This document shows positions 1 through 9,222 of a stretch of DNA of 64,000 nucleotides, piece by piece. How positions within the stretch are numbered: position 1 is the first letter of the stretch; every line of letters begins with the position of its first letter. Both the position numbers and the translations under genes were made by a program. The notes beneath the pieces were generated by a model. It ran no database searches. It had not been told where the DNA came from and worked only from the letters and a program-made list of their open reading frames with translations. Source of the stretch: Caldilineaceae bacterium (GTDB lineage Bacteria > Chloroflexota > Anaerolineae > Caldilineales > Caldilineaceae); the NCBI GenBank assembly GCA_026645575.1, contig JAPKMW010000038.1:1-64000 (forward strand), read 5' to 3'.

Positions 1-3000
1 TGACACTCCCTGGCGTAGCCGTATAGACCGTCGTCCAGCCGGCGGGCGTGCTTTCGGTCACGGTGTAGATGCCGTTCGCCAACCCGGTCAGTGTTTTGGT
101 CTGGCCGCCGTCAATAGTGGTGGTGGTCAGATAGCCGCTGGGGCCGGTAATCGTCAAGTCAAACGGTCCACTGCCCGTGCCACTGATCGTCTTGGTGACA
201 GTCAGCACATGGGTCGGCGGTTCGGGGAGTGGGGCCAGCGTGTTATGTGCGGTCACGGTCGCCGTCATGTTGCCGACAATGGTGATCGACGCGGGGCTGA
301 TTTTAGCATTCACCCAGGTGTAACCGCTGGGTGCAGCAGGCAGCGTCAGCGTATCTTCGCTAAAGCTACAGACCGTGCCGCTGACTAGATTGCCGGCTGT
401 AAGCGGCGTACCGTCGGCGTTCAGGCTGAGGGTGGCCGGGTAGCCACTGACACCAGGGCAGGTGACCACCACATCAAAGCTGCCGCTCACGCTGGGGCTG
501 CTGCCGTCGGTCGTGGCAATCGCTTTGCTGATGCTAAAGCCGCCGGGGTCGGGAACAGGCACAGGCGCTACGTTGAGAATATCCACTTGCCCACTGGCCG
601 GTTGGGTGAAACCGAAGTCAAGACCGTGGTTGTTCTGACCCGCGCTGCCGGCGGTGTAGTAGATCGTCGCCACCCCGCCCACCAGCGCGGCATCGCTGTC
701 GCGCGTGTCGCTGATGGCATGGTTGCTGCTCACGCTGGCGCCGCTCAAGGCTTCGGCGTTCGATGTGGTCAGGCTGTAACCGGCCGGCACGCTCACGGTC
801 AGCGTGTAGACGGTGTTGGCCGTGGCGGTGAAGTAGTAGTTCCCCGCCACATCGGTGGTCGCGGTGCGGCTGCTGCCGTCGCTGCCGGTAGCGGTCACGG
901 TGGTATTGTCCAGCCCTGGTTCGCCGGGGTCTTGCACGCCGTCACCATCCAGGTCATCCCACACGCGGTTGCCGATCTCGATAGGCGCAGCATCACAGAG
1001 CAGTTCGACGTCCCCCATACCAGAACCTTTGCCAGCATAGCCGGCTCCGCTCGGTTGTACTTGGTAACCACGCAGCCAATCACCCTGCTGGTTACTCATA
1101 AACATCACGCCGTTCGTCTCATCGCCAACTTGCATGGGGTCATAGGCAGTGAGGACAACCTCTTGGCGACTAGACATCATCGCCAAACCACCTGAACTCA
1201 CCTCCATGTGGTTACGCGCCTTTTCCCCAGCATAGAACTCACCGCCGCCTGGCCCTTGCCCATTACCAACACCACTATTACTGGTCAATGAACCAACAAC
1301 GCCATTGTCCTCTAAGGTATAGACGCCATTATGGTAGGCGACGCGTAAAATATCACCACCAGCCAGGACAGTGCCAACCAATGTCCCTGTTAGATTTGAA
1401 TTGTTGGCCATCGACTGAAAGCTTGTACGATCAGCAAAGCCTACTACCAACGAACTATCAGCATCAAATTCGATATCACTGAGAATTGGCTGAGGATAGA
1501 CAATACTGCCAGAACAATCGGCCGGTTCGGTATCTGTCCAGGCAAACCAACCACCGTCACAAGCGGGGCTATAAGGGCTCCCCTTGGTATAGTCTAGTGA
1601 AAAACTGAAGGTCTCGCTAAAGGTTTCAGTTGTTGGGTCAAAGCGATAAATAACGGCTTTTAGATCGCTCTGCAAACCTGATGTCGAGGCATCACAAATC
1701 AAGCCAACATAAACAGCGCTATTGTAATACTTTACCCCAAAGGGACGTGCTTCGCCCCCCGTACATTGGCTATAGTTAATCGGGTAACTTTCGATATTAC
1801 CGGCATTGGGATTGTTGGTTGGAACGGCAACCAGTGTCTTCGCATGAAGATTGGTGACCCATAACATGCTTTCGTCATCAGAAATATCGATGTCACCCAA
1901 ACCAAGCTTGCCAACATTTGTAAAAGCCACGGCATCGTAGGGGGAATTGGTAGGTGCATTGGGATCAGTCAGCCCGCGCGTGCTGTTGCTGGCAAACCCA
2001 GTGCTATTGGCAACGGCGCCGCCGCCCACATCAATGCCTGCCGCTGCCAAATCGACAAAGAGCGTGCCATTAGCTGAATCCGCATTCGGATCAACCCGAT
2101 AAATTGCCCCCAACCCATTTGGGCCTAAGCCAACATGGCGACGGAGGAAGGCTGCGGTATAAAGCATCTTCTGCTGTCGTGCATAGGCCAACCCCCAAAC
2201 CGAGCCGATCTGACTTTTTAAGCTGCTATCGTCGGGAGGTGTTGCTGTGCCACTCAACCCATAGCCCCATTGGTGGAGTACAGCCGAAGGGGCAACCGCC
2301 GACGTACTATCGCCGGCGATTTGGCAGGTTGCAGCTAATTGGGGGTTTGACTGGCAATAGTCGCCTGGTCGATTGATGCCCAGATTGACATTGCTGGCGG
2401 CGCCAGCAGTAGTGACAAATTGCGTGCTGGTGCCATTGCTACCGCCACGTGTTGTCGGTTCATAACCGCTGGGCAAGTTACTAAACTCGACACGATAAGG
2501 GCCATCACCGGTCGGGTTGATGGTGTAGGCGCCGTTGCTATCGGTGGTAACGCTGCCAACACTGTTACCACTCTTGTCATAGACCGTCACAGTCACACTG
2601 GGAACGCCAGTGTCGGTAATTGTACCGTTGGCGGTGATCTCACCATCACTGTTGAAATCGCGGAAGACCTCACCACTGATCGGCGTGGCTGCCAGGATGG
2701 CGGTATTGATATTTTGTAATGACACTACGGCTTGGCTGCTGCCACCCGTGCCGGGAGTGGCGGTGTAGACCGTCGTCCAACCGGCGCCCGGTGAAGTCTC
2801 GGTCACAGTATAGACACCATTCGCCAGCCCGGTCAGCACTTTGGTCTGGCCGCCATCGATCTGCGTGGTAGTCAGGTAGCCGCTGGGGCCGGTAATGGTG
2901 AGGTCAAACGGCCCGCTGCCTGTGCCGCTGATCATCTTGGTGATCGTGAGGATGTTGCTGCCACTTACCGCTTGCGCCAAAGGTGCGGCGTTCACCCGTT

Positions 3001-3235
3001 GCAAGGTAGACGCCGGTGGCGCGACGACCGGCACCGCTTGTGCTGCCGGGGTATCGGGAAGCAATGCTGCGGCAGCATCAGCGACGGACGCCGGCAGCGT
3101 AGCGTCGGCCACGGCTGTTAACAACGGTGGCGGGATCAAGCCGGCCAGCAACGAAACGAGCAGACAGATGGTCACGGTCTTGTGCAACTTGCGCCATGAA
3201 GGAAGAAGGCGAGTGAGAGAACGTGGTACATTCAT
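1..3235 (-). CDS. Large secreted SdrD B-like repeat protein (3' end outside window)
   Basis: An uninterrupted minus-strand frame runs from ATG at 3235 to the left edge (at least 1078 codons; C-terminus missing). Residues about 20-43 form a hydrophobic signal or membrane segment. A prealbumin-like repeat at about 93-150 recurs near the visible end at about 1015-1078. SdrD_B-like segments with D-x-N/D-x-D-G calcium motifs lie near 187 (FRDFNSDG) and 754 (DDLDGDGVQDPGEPG). The stretch between about 250 and 720 has short strand-rich units and may be a beta-propeller. A DUF5979-like segment follows near 897. These domains are typical of cell-surface or secreted adhesion-like proteins; the partner is unknown. 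Domain names are from memory of family patterns, not a search. Confidence 0.8.
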   Translation of the reverse strand, partial: MNVPRSLTRLLPSWRKLHKTVTICLLVSLLAGLIPPPLLTAVADATLPASVADAAAALLPDTPAAQAVPVVAPPASTLQRVNAAPLAQAVSGSNILTITKMISGTGSGPFDLTITGPSGYLTTTQIDGGQTKVLTGLANGVYTVTETSPGAGWTTVYTATPGTGGSSQAVVSLQNINTAILAATPISGEVFRDFNSDGEITANGTITDTGVPSVTVTVYDKSGNSVGSVTTDSNGAYTINPTGDGPYRVEFSNLPSGYEPTTRGGSNGTSTQFVTTAGAASNVNLGINRPGDYCQSNPQLAATCQIAGDSTSAVAPSAVLHQWGYGLSGTATPPDDSSLKSQIGSVWGLAYARQQKMLYTAAFLRRHVGLGPNGLGAIYRVDPNADSANGTLFVDLAAAGIDVGGGAVANSTGFASNSTRGLTDPNAPTNSPYDAVAFTNVGKLGLGDIDISDDESMLWVTNLHAKTLVAVPTNNPNAGNIESYPINYSQCTGGEARPFGVKYYNSAVYVGLICDASTSGLQSDLKAVIYRFDPTTETFSETFSFSLDYTKGSPYSPACDGGWFAWTDTEPADCSGSIVYPQPILSDIEFDADSSLVVGFADRTSFQSMANNSNLTGTLVGTVLAGGDILRVAYHNGVYTLEDNGVVGSLTSNSGVGNGQGPGGGEFYAGEKARNHMEVSSGGLAMMSSRQEVVLTAYDPMQVGDETNGVMFMSNQQGDWLRGYQVQPSGAGYAGKGSGMGDVELLCDAAPIEIGNRVWDDLDGDGVQDPGEPGLDNTTVTATGSDGSSRTATTDVAGNYYFTATANTVYTLTVSVPAGYSLTTSNAEALSGASVSSNHAISDTRDSDAALVGGVATIYYTAGSAGQNNHGLDFGFTQPASGQVDILNVAPVPVPDPGGFSISKAIATTDGSSPSVSGSFDVVVTCPGVSGYPATLSLNADGTPLTAGNLVSGTVCSFSEDTLTLPAAPSGYTWVNAKISPASITIVGNMTATVTAHNTLAPLPEPPTHVLTVTKTISGTGSGPFDLTITGPSGYLTTTTIDGGQTKTLTGLANGIYTVTESTPAGWTTVYTATPGSV

Positions 3236-3272
3236 AAGGTTACTCCACATCAGCATGAAACGGTTGATTGGG

Positions 3273-3335
3273 GCGATATGCCATCTTGTGTAAAGCACCA
3301 GGCAGCCCCGCGCTTTACACAAGATGGCATATCGC
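3273..3335. repeat. Perfect 24-bp inverted repeat in leader of surface-protein gene
   Basis: Arms 3273-3296 and 3312-3335 are exact reverse complements around a 15-base loop. The hairpin lies 38 bp upstream of the ATG at 3235, so it would form in the 5' untranslated RNA of that gene. It could be an attenuator or a mobile palindromic element. Confidence 0.8.
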
Positions 3336-3570
3336 CTGTCGATTTGGGTGGGCATGGCGGTGCTAGCCATTTTTGCCCAGATTGTCTGATTTTTTAGCAA
3401 AAACCCGCCAGACGTCGAGCCATTTTTTACATTCTTCCAGTTGCGATAGCTATGTAAGTACACTGTTAATAGTGTAATAAACTATATTAGGTAAAATAAT
3501 TGGGTGAACAGACAGGTGGAAAAACTGGGGTTGCAGCCGACCACCCGACGGGTTGTCAGGTAGACGCGCA

Positions 3571-3650
3571 ACATGCCCAACTGGATCGCCAACCATTGTT
3601 TGTTCATCACTGCTTTCTATGCCTGGCGCCGCCCCTGTTACCGCAGGGGC
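3571..3650 (+). ncRNA. Structured intergenic element, copy 1 (unknown class)
   Basis: This stretch shares an ordered set of blocks with 3926-3993: ACATGCCCAA, TGGATCGCCAA, CATT and GTTTGT, and then a hairpin with loop TTACCG closed by a GC-rich stem (GCCCCTG / CAGGGGC). The stem sequence differs between the copies while the loop is kept, which suggests a conserved RNA structure. I do not recognise the class; known c-di-GMP riboswitch motifs do not fit. Strand is inferred. Confidence 0.35.
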
Positions 3651-3677
3651 AACACCCTATTTGCTTGATTTATGGTA

Positions 3678-3729
3678 ACTACTCAGCTCCTAGCCGCACC
3701 CCGCGGGGTGCGGCTAGGAGCTGAGTAGT
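3678..3729. repeat. 52-bp perfect palindrome
   Basis: The sequence is its own reverse complement over 26+26 bp with no loop, centred between 3703 and 3704. Its outer part (ACTACT, then GCTCCTAGCC) resembles the other palindromes at 10247, 13302, 41515 and 45794, so it appears to be a member of one repeat family with a changed centre. Confidence 0.85.
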
Positions 3730-3781
3730 CACGATTTAAGATAACGATTTATCAAAGGATAAATTATTCCATCAGGCAAAA

Positions 3782-3838
3782 CATCCGCAAAAGAACGTAA
3801 AATGTCATTAGATTGACAAAAATCAGCGCCAGGCGTAA
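3782..3838. repeat. Intergenic repeat block B, copy 1
   Basis: It begins CATCCGC, then AAAA, CGTAAAA and CATTAG. The same order appears at 4100-4168. With the structured element at 3571 it forms a larger unit that is duplicated (3571-3838 versus 3926-4168). Confidence 0.4.
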
Positions 3839-3925
3839 CAGGCACTACGCCATTTGTCTAATGTGGAAGTTTATTACAATTTTGTAATGTGCATTTTCGC
3901 GAAAGTTATTGTATACTAAGGGTGG

Positions 3926-3993
3926 ACATGCCCAATGGATCGCCAATCATTAGTTTGTCCATCGCAGAAGCAACTGTTACCGCAGTTGCTTCT
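3926..3993 (+). ncRNA. Structured intergenic element, copy 2 (unknown class)
   Basis: This is the second copy of the element at 3571. GGACA (3924-3928) can pair with TGTCC (3956-3960) around the conserved blocks. A terminal hairpin, 3966-3976 with 3983-3993, is followed by a T-rich stretch (CATTTTCTTTT), so it could end a short transcript. TATACT at 3912-3917 lies just upstream and could be its -10 box, but no good -35 is visible. Confidence 0.35.
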
Positions 3994-4099
3994 CATTTTC
4001 TTTTGCCTGGTCTGTAAATCCACAACCGGCTTTCCTTACTTGCCATAAGATCCCTTTGTCAATAGACGCACCCACCTTAAACCACTCATTGATGAATTG

Positions 4100-4168
4100 C
4101 ATCCGCCAAAAAGCGTAAAACGCAATTAGCCAGATAAAGATCAATCATCAGCCTAGTTATACTTACGC
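4100..4168. repeat. Intergenic repeat block B, copy 2
   Basis: Diverged second copy of the block at 3782 (CATCCGC, AAAA, GCGTAAAA, ATTAG). Confidence 0.4.
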
Positions 4169-4185
4169 CAATTGTTGGAAAGAAC

Positions 4186-4230
4186 AATCGGGGAAAGCCA
4201 ACTACGGAGTGTCGTTGGCTTTCCCCGATT
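4186..4230. repeat. Perfect 17-bp inverted repeat
   Basis: Arms 4186-4202 and 4214-4230 are exact complements with an 11-base loop. It lies about 200 bp upstream of the cupin gene. No clear T-run follows, so a terminator role is uncertain. Confidence 0.7.
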
Positions 4231-4428
4231 CATCCTGCTGGCGCTGGAGCAGTTTACCAATTCACTACTTTTTTAAGGATATATCGCAATGAGCCGTTGC
4301 GCCGGGTGCATTTCACTTTTAGGGTGGCACTGCTCTGCGCGCCCAAGTGGTTGACATTCTTGGCCGCTGGTGATACGCTATGAGCGCTTACCAACCATGT
4401 ATCCCACTCATCAGCAGAGGAGTTATCG

Positions 4429-4755
4429 ATGGCCTTTTACAACCCAGCCGACCGCACGCCGAAAGAGCTTTTCCCTGGTGCTCTGACGCGCACCTTTTGG
4501 GGCGAAAAGCTCCTCCTTTCCTACCTGGATCTGGCGCCTGGCGCCTTTGTGCCGCCTCATAGCCACCCCCATGAGCAGGCCGGCATCGTTCTGGAAGGGG
4601 AACTGGAATTCACCATCGGCGACGAAACGCGCATTGTCAAAAGCGGCGAAATGTTTATCATCCCCGGTGGCGTAGTGCATAGCGTCCGCGTCGGCACTAG
4701 TCCCGCCCGCGCCCTGGACATCTTTAGCCCGGTGCGCGAAGAGTACAAGTATTAA
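4429..4755 (+). CDS. Small cupin_2 domain protein
   Basis: A 108-residue single-domain cupin, the usual length for stand-alone cupin_2 proteins. Motif 1 reads G-x5-HSHPHE-x6-G (residues about 38-57) with the two His and Glu that bind metal. Motif 2 reads G-x5-PGG-x2-H (about 73-84) with the third His. The fold is a small beta-barrel, and the protein probably binds a divalent metal and a small ligand; the substrate cannot be told. The start is ATG with GAGGAG about 8 bp upstream. It stands alone between repeat-rich gaps. Confidence 0.88.
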   Translation: MAFYNPADRTPKELFPGALTRTFWGEKLLLSYLDLAPGAFVPPHSHPHEQAGIVLEGELEFTIGDETRIVKSGEMFIIPGGVVHSVRVGTSPARALDIFSPVREEYKY

Positions 4756-4797
4756 CGTGATTCGTGGCCTGAGCCTGTCGAAAGCCACGAATCACGT
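4755..4797. repeat. Inverted repeat with GAGCCTGTCGA loop, copy 1
   Basis: Arms 4755-4768 and 4784-4797 are exact complements. The loop holds GAGCCTGTCGA, the same core found in the palindromes at 8196, 11261 and 12042 although the arms differ. It lies between the convergent cupin and SpoIID-like genes, where it could terminate both. Confidence 0.8.
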
Positions 4798-4800
4798 CAC

Positions 4801-7773
4801 TTACCGCCGAATCACCGGCAAATAGACCCAACCGGCGGCGCGCCATAAGGTGATCGTCGTCCAGTCGCTCATACGGCCAAAGCGATCCTGGGCGCGGGCG
4901 CGCACCCTGGTTGGCTGGTCGGGGGCAAGGGTGAGATCAGTGCTAGTCAGCATGGTATAGTCCCAGGGCGCTGGTTGCCAGTTGCCGTCGCCTTGCTGGA
5001 TTTGCATCTCGACCAGCGCCACGCCGGCGCCGCTATCGCTGACCTGCCAGGCGATGCGTACTGTTTCGGTTGCGAATGTGACCTGCTGCAAATGCACAAT
5101 CGGCGCGACCAGATCGAGGGCTACCGTTAATTGCTGCGCGGCGGCAACATTACCGGCACGATCAATGGCCCAGTAATCAATCTGCTGAATACCATCGCTG
5201 GTTAATGAAATTGGTTGTGTATAGCTTTGGACAGTTGTTTTGTCAATCATCTCAGGGTTGACAGCCGCAGCAACCTTGTAGGCAATGCGGGCGACGCCGC
5301 TGGCCTGATCGTTGGCTGCCAGCGTGAGTTGCACCGGCGCACCATACCAACCACTCACGGCGGCGCCGCTAATCTGCGCTGTCACCGTCGGGGGGAGGGT
5401 GTCGATGCGCAAGGGGTTGCTCTGGCGACGGACATTGCCGGCGCGATCAGTCGCCTCCACCGTCAGCAGATAGTCGCCATCAGGGAGACCCGTTACTGTT
5501 GTACTCATCAGTTGCCCTTGCCACGCGCGTTGATGGGGGGGCAACTGCGCCGGCAGGGTCAGAGAGTAAGCCGCACCGCTCAAAAAAAAGCGGCCACCCG
5601 CCAACCCGCTAAACGTGTCAGTGATGGGGAGCGAAATGGTGATGGCGTTGCGGTTAAGCCAGGTGGTGGGCAAGGGCCAGGGGCCAAGTTGCGGCGCTGC
5701 GCTGTCCACTAATTTGACGGTGTGCATCGCCGACTGGCCCAGGTTGCCGGCGCTGTCCATCTGCGCGGCTTCCAGTGTCAGATCGCCCATCTGCCCGTAG
5801 AAGGGCAACTTGAATTCGCGATTGCTCTTGGTGCTGCTGGGCAAACGCCAGATCTCCACCCGATCGAGCGCCAGATCGACCAGCCCCGGCCAGGCGACGC
5901 GAAATTCCAACCCGCGCGGCGCCTCGAAAAGATAAAAATCGACGGCGATGGGCCAGTAGCGCTCCGTCGAGGCAAAATCACTGGTGCGCAGATCGCGCAG
6001 ACCGAGCAAGACCTTGCCTTCATCATCGGTCACATCCAGCCGGGCAACCGTCTGTGCCGCCACCGTATGGGTCGTCCCAATGCCGGCGCGTAACCAGAAG
6101 AGCGCACGATAGGGATAACCGGCGGGTAACGTGGTTGTATAAGGGCCATACCAGACTCCCTTCTGCTGGACGCCACGCTGTGCGCCCCAAGCTGCGCCAT
6201 CGGACGCTTGGGCATCGCTGATGACAGCGCCACTGTTGGCGGTGTGCAGCAATTCTTCCCCCTGCCAACGCCATGGCGTTTTGATCAGTGGCGTCGTATC
6301 ATTGACCAGTGGGAAGACCAGGGTCGCGACTGGCTGCGTGATGATGCCGGCGCCTTGCCAGGTTGGTGCTGCCGGCGCCGTTTGGTCAACCAGGAACGTC
6401 ACCTGGTCTTGTAGTTGATCTTGGAGCCACACTTGGGCGGTCACGCTTGTCTGCTCGGCAAGGGGTTGAGACGCCCGCCAAATCGCTTCCGTATGCAAGA
6501 AATTGATCGGTGTGGCGAGTCCGGCGCTGGCCGTGATGACCAGACGCGTGGCTAAGGCGGCGGGGCCAATGGTGGCAAGGTAGAGACCATTGGTAGAGAG
6601 TGTCGTTGGTGGTAGAAAACCGAGCAGCCCGGCGGCTGGTTGGGCCGAGTCAAGGCCATTTTGCAGATAGACGGCGCTATAATAGTGACCGAGAATCTGT
6701 CGGTAATTCTGCCCAGCCTGCGCCCGGCGATAGGCGCCCCATTGGCTTAGGCCATACCCATGCCCATAGCGTTCACGCCCCAACGCCGGCAGATCCGGCA
6801 CAGCTTGCAGATAGGTGACATTGGCGTTGGTCAAGGTGGGATGACCATTTTCGGCGCTGTACATGGCGGAAATCGGTAGGCCGGTCTGCTCCTGTTTGGC
6901 CGTTAGGTATTGCCCAGCCGTCGCGGCGACAGCGGCATCGGTGCTGGGGTAGCGGTCGGCGCACATCATCTGGAAGTTGGCCCAGTCGGTGACATCATAA
7001 TCGGGCCGCCCGACAAGGATCTGGCGCCAGGCGTAGGTGCGGGCAGCCACGGCCATTGCTTCCAAGGCCGCTGCCGGCCAGGACGCCGGCACCTCGGCTG
7101 GCACCACCTGGGCCACATAGGTTTCAAAGGGAATGACATCGACCTGCCCATTAGCGACATCACGACAGCCATTGCTGGGATGGTGAGCGACGCGAATGGT
7201 GGTGGGATAGGCCAATGGTTGTTGCGGCATAGTGAGATCAAGGGCGTCTTCGCTGCTGCGCGGGGCCAAAATAAGTTGGCGCCACTGGTGCACGGGCAGA
7301 TCATAGACGCCGACGCCGGCTGCGTTTTCAAAGGTAAGCTGAAGGCTATCATTAGACCACACTGGTGAGTAGCCTTTGAAACGGGCAATTTGAGCGCCGT
7401 CATTGGCATCAAAGAGGTAGATTTCCGCCAGAAAAGCGGTGCCGGCGCCGCTAGGGGTGACAGTCACCGCCAGCCAGCGCCCATCCGGACTGAGTTGCGG
7501 TTTGCTCAGATGAAAACCGGGTTGATCCAACAGAATTTGGTCGCCTAGTTGTAGAAAAGCGGTGGTGGGTGTGCGCCCTGTCGCTATTGACGTAGCCGCC
7601 AACGCCGCTGATGGCGCCATGAACAGTGTATAGCTGATCCAAACCATAATAGCTAAGAGTAGGCGTACTCCTGATTGCCGCTGGTATAGCTGTTGTGGTT
7701 TGTGCTTTAGGTGTAATCGAGGATCAGGAGGGAGAGGGGAAACCGCTGTGGACTGCAATTGCATGATGTGCAT
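4801..7773 (-). CDS. Secreted SpoIID/LytB-domain protein with Ig-like repeats
   Basis: A 990-residue exported protein. A basic N-terminus and hydrophobic segment (about 36-60) act as signal or anchor. Residues about 76-170 look like TolB/WD40-type strands (LSPDGRW). Residues about 208-370 carry the SpoIID/LytB signature VVPAEVPASWP followed by AVAARTYAW, a family that includes peptidoglycan lytic transglycosylases. The rest has Ig-like modules with recurring DRAGNV motifs. The C-terminus is VYLPVIRR, similar to the tail of the amylopullulanase at 30814. The likely role is cell-wall remodelling or surface display. ATG at 7764 is an alternative start. SpoIID domains occur in non-sporulating bacteria, so sporulation is not implied. 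Confidence 0.85.
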   Translation of the reverse strand: MHIMQLQSTAVSPLPPDPRLHLKHKPQQLYQRQSGVRLLLAIMVWISYTLFMAPSAALAATSIATGRTPTTAFLQLGDQILLDQPGFHLSKPQLSPDGRWLAVTVTPSGAGTAFLAEIYLFDANDGAQIARFKGYSPVWSNDSLQLTFENAAGVGVYDLPVHQWRQLILAPRSSEDALDLTMPQQPLAYPTTIRVAHHPSNGCRDVANGQVDVIPFETYVAQVVPAEVPASWPAAALEAMAVAARTYAWRQILVGRPDYDVTDWANFQMMCADRYPSTDAAVAATAGQYLTAKQEQTGLPISAMYSAENGHPTLTNANVTYLQAVPDLPALGRERYGHGYGLSQWGAYRRAQAGQNYRQILGHYYSAVYLQNGLDSAQPAAGLLGFLPPTTLSTNGLYLATIGPAALATRLVITASAGLATPINFLHTEAIWRASQPLAEQTSVTAQVWLQDQLQDQVTFLVDQTAPAAPTWQGAGIITQPVATLVFPLVNDTTPLIKTPWRWQGEELLHTANSGAVISDAQASDGAAWGAQRGVQQKGVWYGPYTTTLPAGYPYRALFWLRAGIGTTHTVAAQTVARLDVTDDEGKVLLGLRDLRTSDFASTERYWPIAVDFYLFEAPRGLEFRVAWPGLVDLALDRVEIWRLPSSTKSNREFKLPFYGQMGDLTLEAAQMDSAGNLGQSAMHTVKLVDSAAPQLGPWPLPTTWLNRNAITISLPITDTFSGLAGGRFFLSGAAYSLTLPAQLPPHQRAWQGQLMSTTVTGLPDGDYLLTVEATDRAGNVRRQSNPLRIDTLPPTVTAQISGAAVSGWYGAPVQLTLAANDQASGVARIAYKVAAAVNPEMIDKTTVQSYTQPISLTSDGIQQIDYWAIDRAGNVAAAQQLTVALDLVAPIVHLQQVTFATETVRIAWQVSDSGAGVALVEMQIQQGDGNWQPAPWDYTMLTSTDLTLAPDQPTRVRARAQDRFGRMSDWTTITLWRAAGWVYLPVIRR

Positions 7774-7839
7774 CCTTCCATCCTATGACGATTATTGGTA
7801 GAATAAGCAGACTGGTAGAATAAACCGGTAGAACAAACC

Positions 7840-8070
7840 AGTGACGACGCCATTGCTTTGTCTAGTAATACGCCGATGATTGCGGATTGTTCAACCATGA
7901 GGCTGCCTCTGACGGGCAGGGCAGCACAACTGCCACTGCCCGCCAGTTTCGACGTGGGGCGTCGGTTTTCCGTTCTTAGAATAGCAGATGTTTCGGTTAA
8001 TTTACTTAACAAAAATATTACAGACTTTATGTTAAAAGAAAACCCCGACACCATTGTCGGGGTTTTTGCC
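7840..8070 (+). ncRNA. Candidate small RNA ending at a strong terminator
   Basis: No convincing gene lies at 7774-8278. Around 7911-7955 there is a long imperfect hairpin (CGGGCAGG... / ...CTGCCCG), and 8039-8066 is a perfect terminator. A transcript on the plus strand ending there would be 150-230 nt and structured. No protein frame fits, since an 87-codon frame here crosses the terminator. The 5' end is not defined, and I did not recognise 6S, tmRNA, SRP or RNase P hallmarks. Confidence 0.3.
8039..8066 (+). terminator. Intrinsic terminator
   Basis: A perfect 12-bp stem (8039-8050 with 8055-8066) closes a CCAT loop. The 3' arm runs into GTTTTTG, and the 5' arm begins AAAA, so it could work in both directions. 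Confidence 0.8.
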
Positions 8071-8195
8071 TGTTGGTTGATGCAATGCATACAGCCAACC
8101 GAAGATTATTATCAACTGTAACCACTCAGCCTATTGTGTTCTTAGGATACCAGACTTTTGCCTGATTGAAACTTACAATGCCCTGTCAGTCTTGC

Positions 8196-8252
8196 GTTCG
8201 CTAGTTGAGCCGTTGGTTGAGCTTGTCGAAACCAACGGCTCAACTAGCGAAC
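8196..8252. repeat. Inverted repeat with GAGCTTGTCGA loop, copy 2
   Basis: Arms of 23 bp (8196-8218, 8230-8252) are perfect; the loop is GAGCTTGTCGA. It lies just upstream of the isomerase start at 8279 and would be in its mRNA leader. Confidence 0.85.
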
Positions 8253-8278
8253 TAACACCAAGAGTAGGATACAATTCT

Positions 8279-9103
8279 ATGAAATTTAGTTCACTCCCTG
8301 TTTCCTTCTATGCCGACTTTTCCGCCGGGCGGCGCACGCTGGCGGATTGGTTTCGGTTTGCTGCCGAAATTGGTCTTGATGGCGCCGATATTAGTGTCGC
8401 TCACCTCGCTAATTTAACGCCCGTCTACCTGGATGGCCTGCGCCAACAGGCGGTTGAGGCCGGCGTACAGATTGCCATGATCGTCACCTATGCTGATTTT
8501 ACCCACCCTGATGCTGCTGAACGGGCGCGGCAACAGGACGAAATTCGCGCCTACATTGATGCTGCCGCTCGGCTCGGTATCGCTTATGTCCGCTTGACGG
8601 CCGGCCAACGCCACCCTGGCGTCGAGCGCGCGGCCGGGATTGGCTGGGCAGTGACCGGCTTGACTAGTTGCCTGGATCATGCCACACAGGCCGGCGTCAC
8701 CCTGCTTTATGAAAATCATACCAGAGGCGCCGTCTGGAGCTATAATGATTTTTCCCAACCGGCTGACATCTTCCTGGAGATTGTCCGCCAGACGGAAGGC
8801 ACGGGGTTGCGGCTGCTCTTTGACACGGCCAATACCCTGGCAACCGGGGATGATCCGCTGGCTGTGCTGGAACAAGTAAAACACCGCGTCGCGGTGGTCC
8901 ATGTCAATGACATCCAACGCGCCGGTTACTTTGAACCGTGTCTGGTTGGTACGGGTGTTGCACCTGTTCGTGACATTTTTGCGGTGTTACACAAGATGGG
9001 CTTTGATAGCTGGATCAGCGTGGAGGAAGCCAGCAAAACGGGCGCGGATGGGTTCCGGCAGGCGATTCCGTATGTGAAGGGGGTGTGGTCGGCAATTCAG
9101 TGA
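8279..9103 (+). CDS. Sugar phosphate isomerase/epimerase (TIM barrel)
   Basis: A 274-residue member of the xylose isomerase-like / AP endonuclease 2 fold (PF01261). Visible family marks are LLYENH in the mid-barrel, LLFDTAN, VVHVND and a C-terminal WISVEE, which carry the acidic and His metal ligands. Such enzymes isomerise or epimerise free or phosphorylated sugars or inositol derivatives; the substrate is unclear. The frame is open from 8192, but that part is the palindrome. ATG at 8279 follows AGTAGGA and opens on the conserved MKFSS beta strand, so I chose it. It is one of three such proteins here (also 18934 and 19948). Confidence 0.86.
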   Translation: MKFSSLPVSFYADFSAGRRTLADWFRFAAEIGLDGADISVAHLANLTPVYLDGLRQQAVEAGVQIAMIVTYADFTHPDAAERARQQDEIRAYIDAAARLGIAYVRLTAGQRHPGVERAAGIGWAVTGLTSCLDHATQAGVTLLYENHTRGAVWSYNDFSQPADIFLEIVRQTEGTGLRLLFDTANTLATGDDPLAVLEQVKHRVAVVHVNDIQRAGYFEPCLVGTGVAPVRDIFAVLHKMGFDSWISVEEASKTGADGFRQAIPYVKGVWSAIQ

Positions 9104-9218
9104 TTAGATATTGGGTATTGGGTATTCGATATTGGATATTGGGTATTGGGTATTGGATGGTAAGATTTAATGAGCGTAAAGGACTATAATCATTTAATAC
9201 CCAATACCCAATATCTAA
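9104..9218. repeat. ATTGGGT heptamer inverted repeat
   Basis: Tandem ATTGGGT-type units fill 9104-9155, and their reverse complement returns at 9196-9218. The outer 23 bp (9104-9126 with 9196-9218) pair exactly. It separates convergent genes and begins right after the isomerase stop codon. Confidence 0.85.
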
Positions 9219-9222
9219 CCTC

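Noticed and set aside
587..3293. Several plus-strand frames (202, 90, 99, 132 codons)
   Set aside because: They are complements of the large secreted protein on the minus strand, which is open over the whole region.
3571..3993. c-di-GMP-I (GEMM) riboswitch
   Set aside because: GTTACCG is present in both copies, but the GAAA tetraloop helix and GGACGCAAAGCC block are missing.
7858..8121. 87-codon plus-strand frame
   Set aside because: It crosses the strong terminator at 8039-8066 and has no family features.
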